Shown one piece after another: positions 63,967-64,000 of a DNA stretch of 64,000 nucleotides. The DNA comes from Leguminivora glycinivorella (taxonomy: Eukaryota > Arthropoda > Insecta > Lepidoptera > Tortricidae). The DNA is taken from positions 7,954,783-8,018,782 of the forward strand of contig NC_062980.1 of the NCBI RefSeq assembly GCF_023078275.1, given 5' to 3'. Position numbers and translations under genes: made by a program. Each line of letters starts with the position of its first letter. Positions within the stretch are counted from its first letter, which is position 1. The notes below the pieces were generated by a model that was not told the DNA's origin, did no database searches, and worked only from the letters and a program-made list of their open reading frames with translations.

Positions 63967-64000
63967 ATGGCACTGAACGAGGCGCGCGCGTCGGTGCGAC
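63967..64000 (+). CDS. possible start of a gene running off the right edge
   Basis: ATG GCA CTG AAC GAG GCG CGC GCG TCG GTG CGA (MALNEARASVR) is open to the window end, in fair start context (CAGTAATGG). It lies at the end of a CpG-rich stretch that begins near 63.3 kb and looks like promoter or 5' UTR. Eleven codons do not allow identification. Confidence 0.3.
   Translation, partial: MALNEARASVR

Noticed and set aside
1..64000. CRISPR array, operon or phage-like system
   Set aside because: The tandem repeats present (48, 121, 169, about 182 bp) are direct duplications without unique spacers. The DNA is eukaryotic.

Overview
The window reads as nuclear DNA of a moth or butterfly. It is AT-rich, intron-rich eukaryotic sequence packed with short interspersed elements of kinds I associate with lepidopteran genomes: RT-derived non-LTR fragments, tRNA-headed SINEs, and many terminal-inverted-repeat MITEs. 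There is no bacterial gene organisation and no CRISPR array. The species cannot be named from the sequence. All repeat-family statements rest on recognition and on copies compared within the window, not on a search.

1-22 kb: one well-supported host gene, the insect orthologue of SLMAP (sarcolemmal membrane-associated protein), on the + strand. Eleven exons (5266-20712) encode 691 residues: the C-terminal half of the FHA domain, long coiled coils, an acidic linker, and a C-terminal hydrophobic tail anchor. The first half of the FHA domain was not found and must lie upstream, so the first visible intron is at least 5.2 kb. Known SLMAP proteins are membrane-anchored subunits of the STRIPAK phosphatase-kinase complex that bind phosphorylated MST/Hippo through the FHA domain. 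Several exons are followed, within a few hundred bases and in the same orientation, by a decayed copy of themselves. One exon has an exact 169-bp tandem copy plus an older decayed copy. A GC-rich 3' UTR with a strong predicted hairpin follows the stop codon.

22-38 kb: mostly repeats. They include a 1.5-kb element with a 121-bp tandem array that another element has split, several copies of a roughly 0.5-kb element beginning AGGGTTCCGTAG, a 5'-truncated jockey/CR1-like LINE, and a foldback element. Near 38.0-38.7 kb two CpG-rich segments share a CCAAT/GGCGG motif and look like promoters of a minus-strand gene.

38-64 kb: AT-rich intergenic or intronic DNA. It holds a 607-bp element with near-perfect 43-bp inverted termini, an isolated good-quality minus-strand exon near 47.95 kb, twin CRE/E-box clusters near 50.1 and 50.8 kb, a LINE interrupted by a MITE (51.3-52.9 kb), a complete non-autonomous hAT-like element with an 8-bp target duplication (53.75-55.1 kb), a second LINE with an open RT frame (57.77-58.98 kb) and SINEs. 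The right end turns GC-rich, and a possible coding start on the + strand runs off the window.
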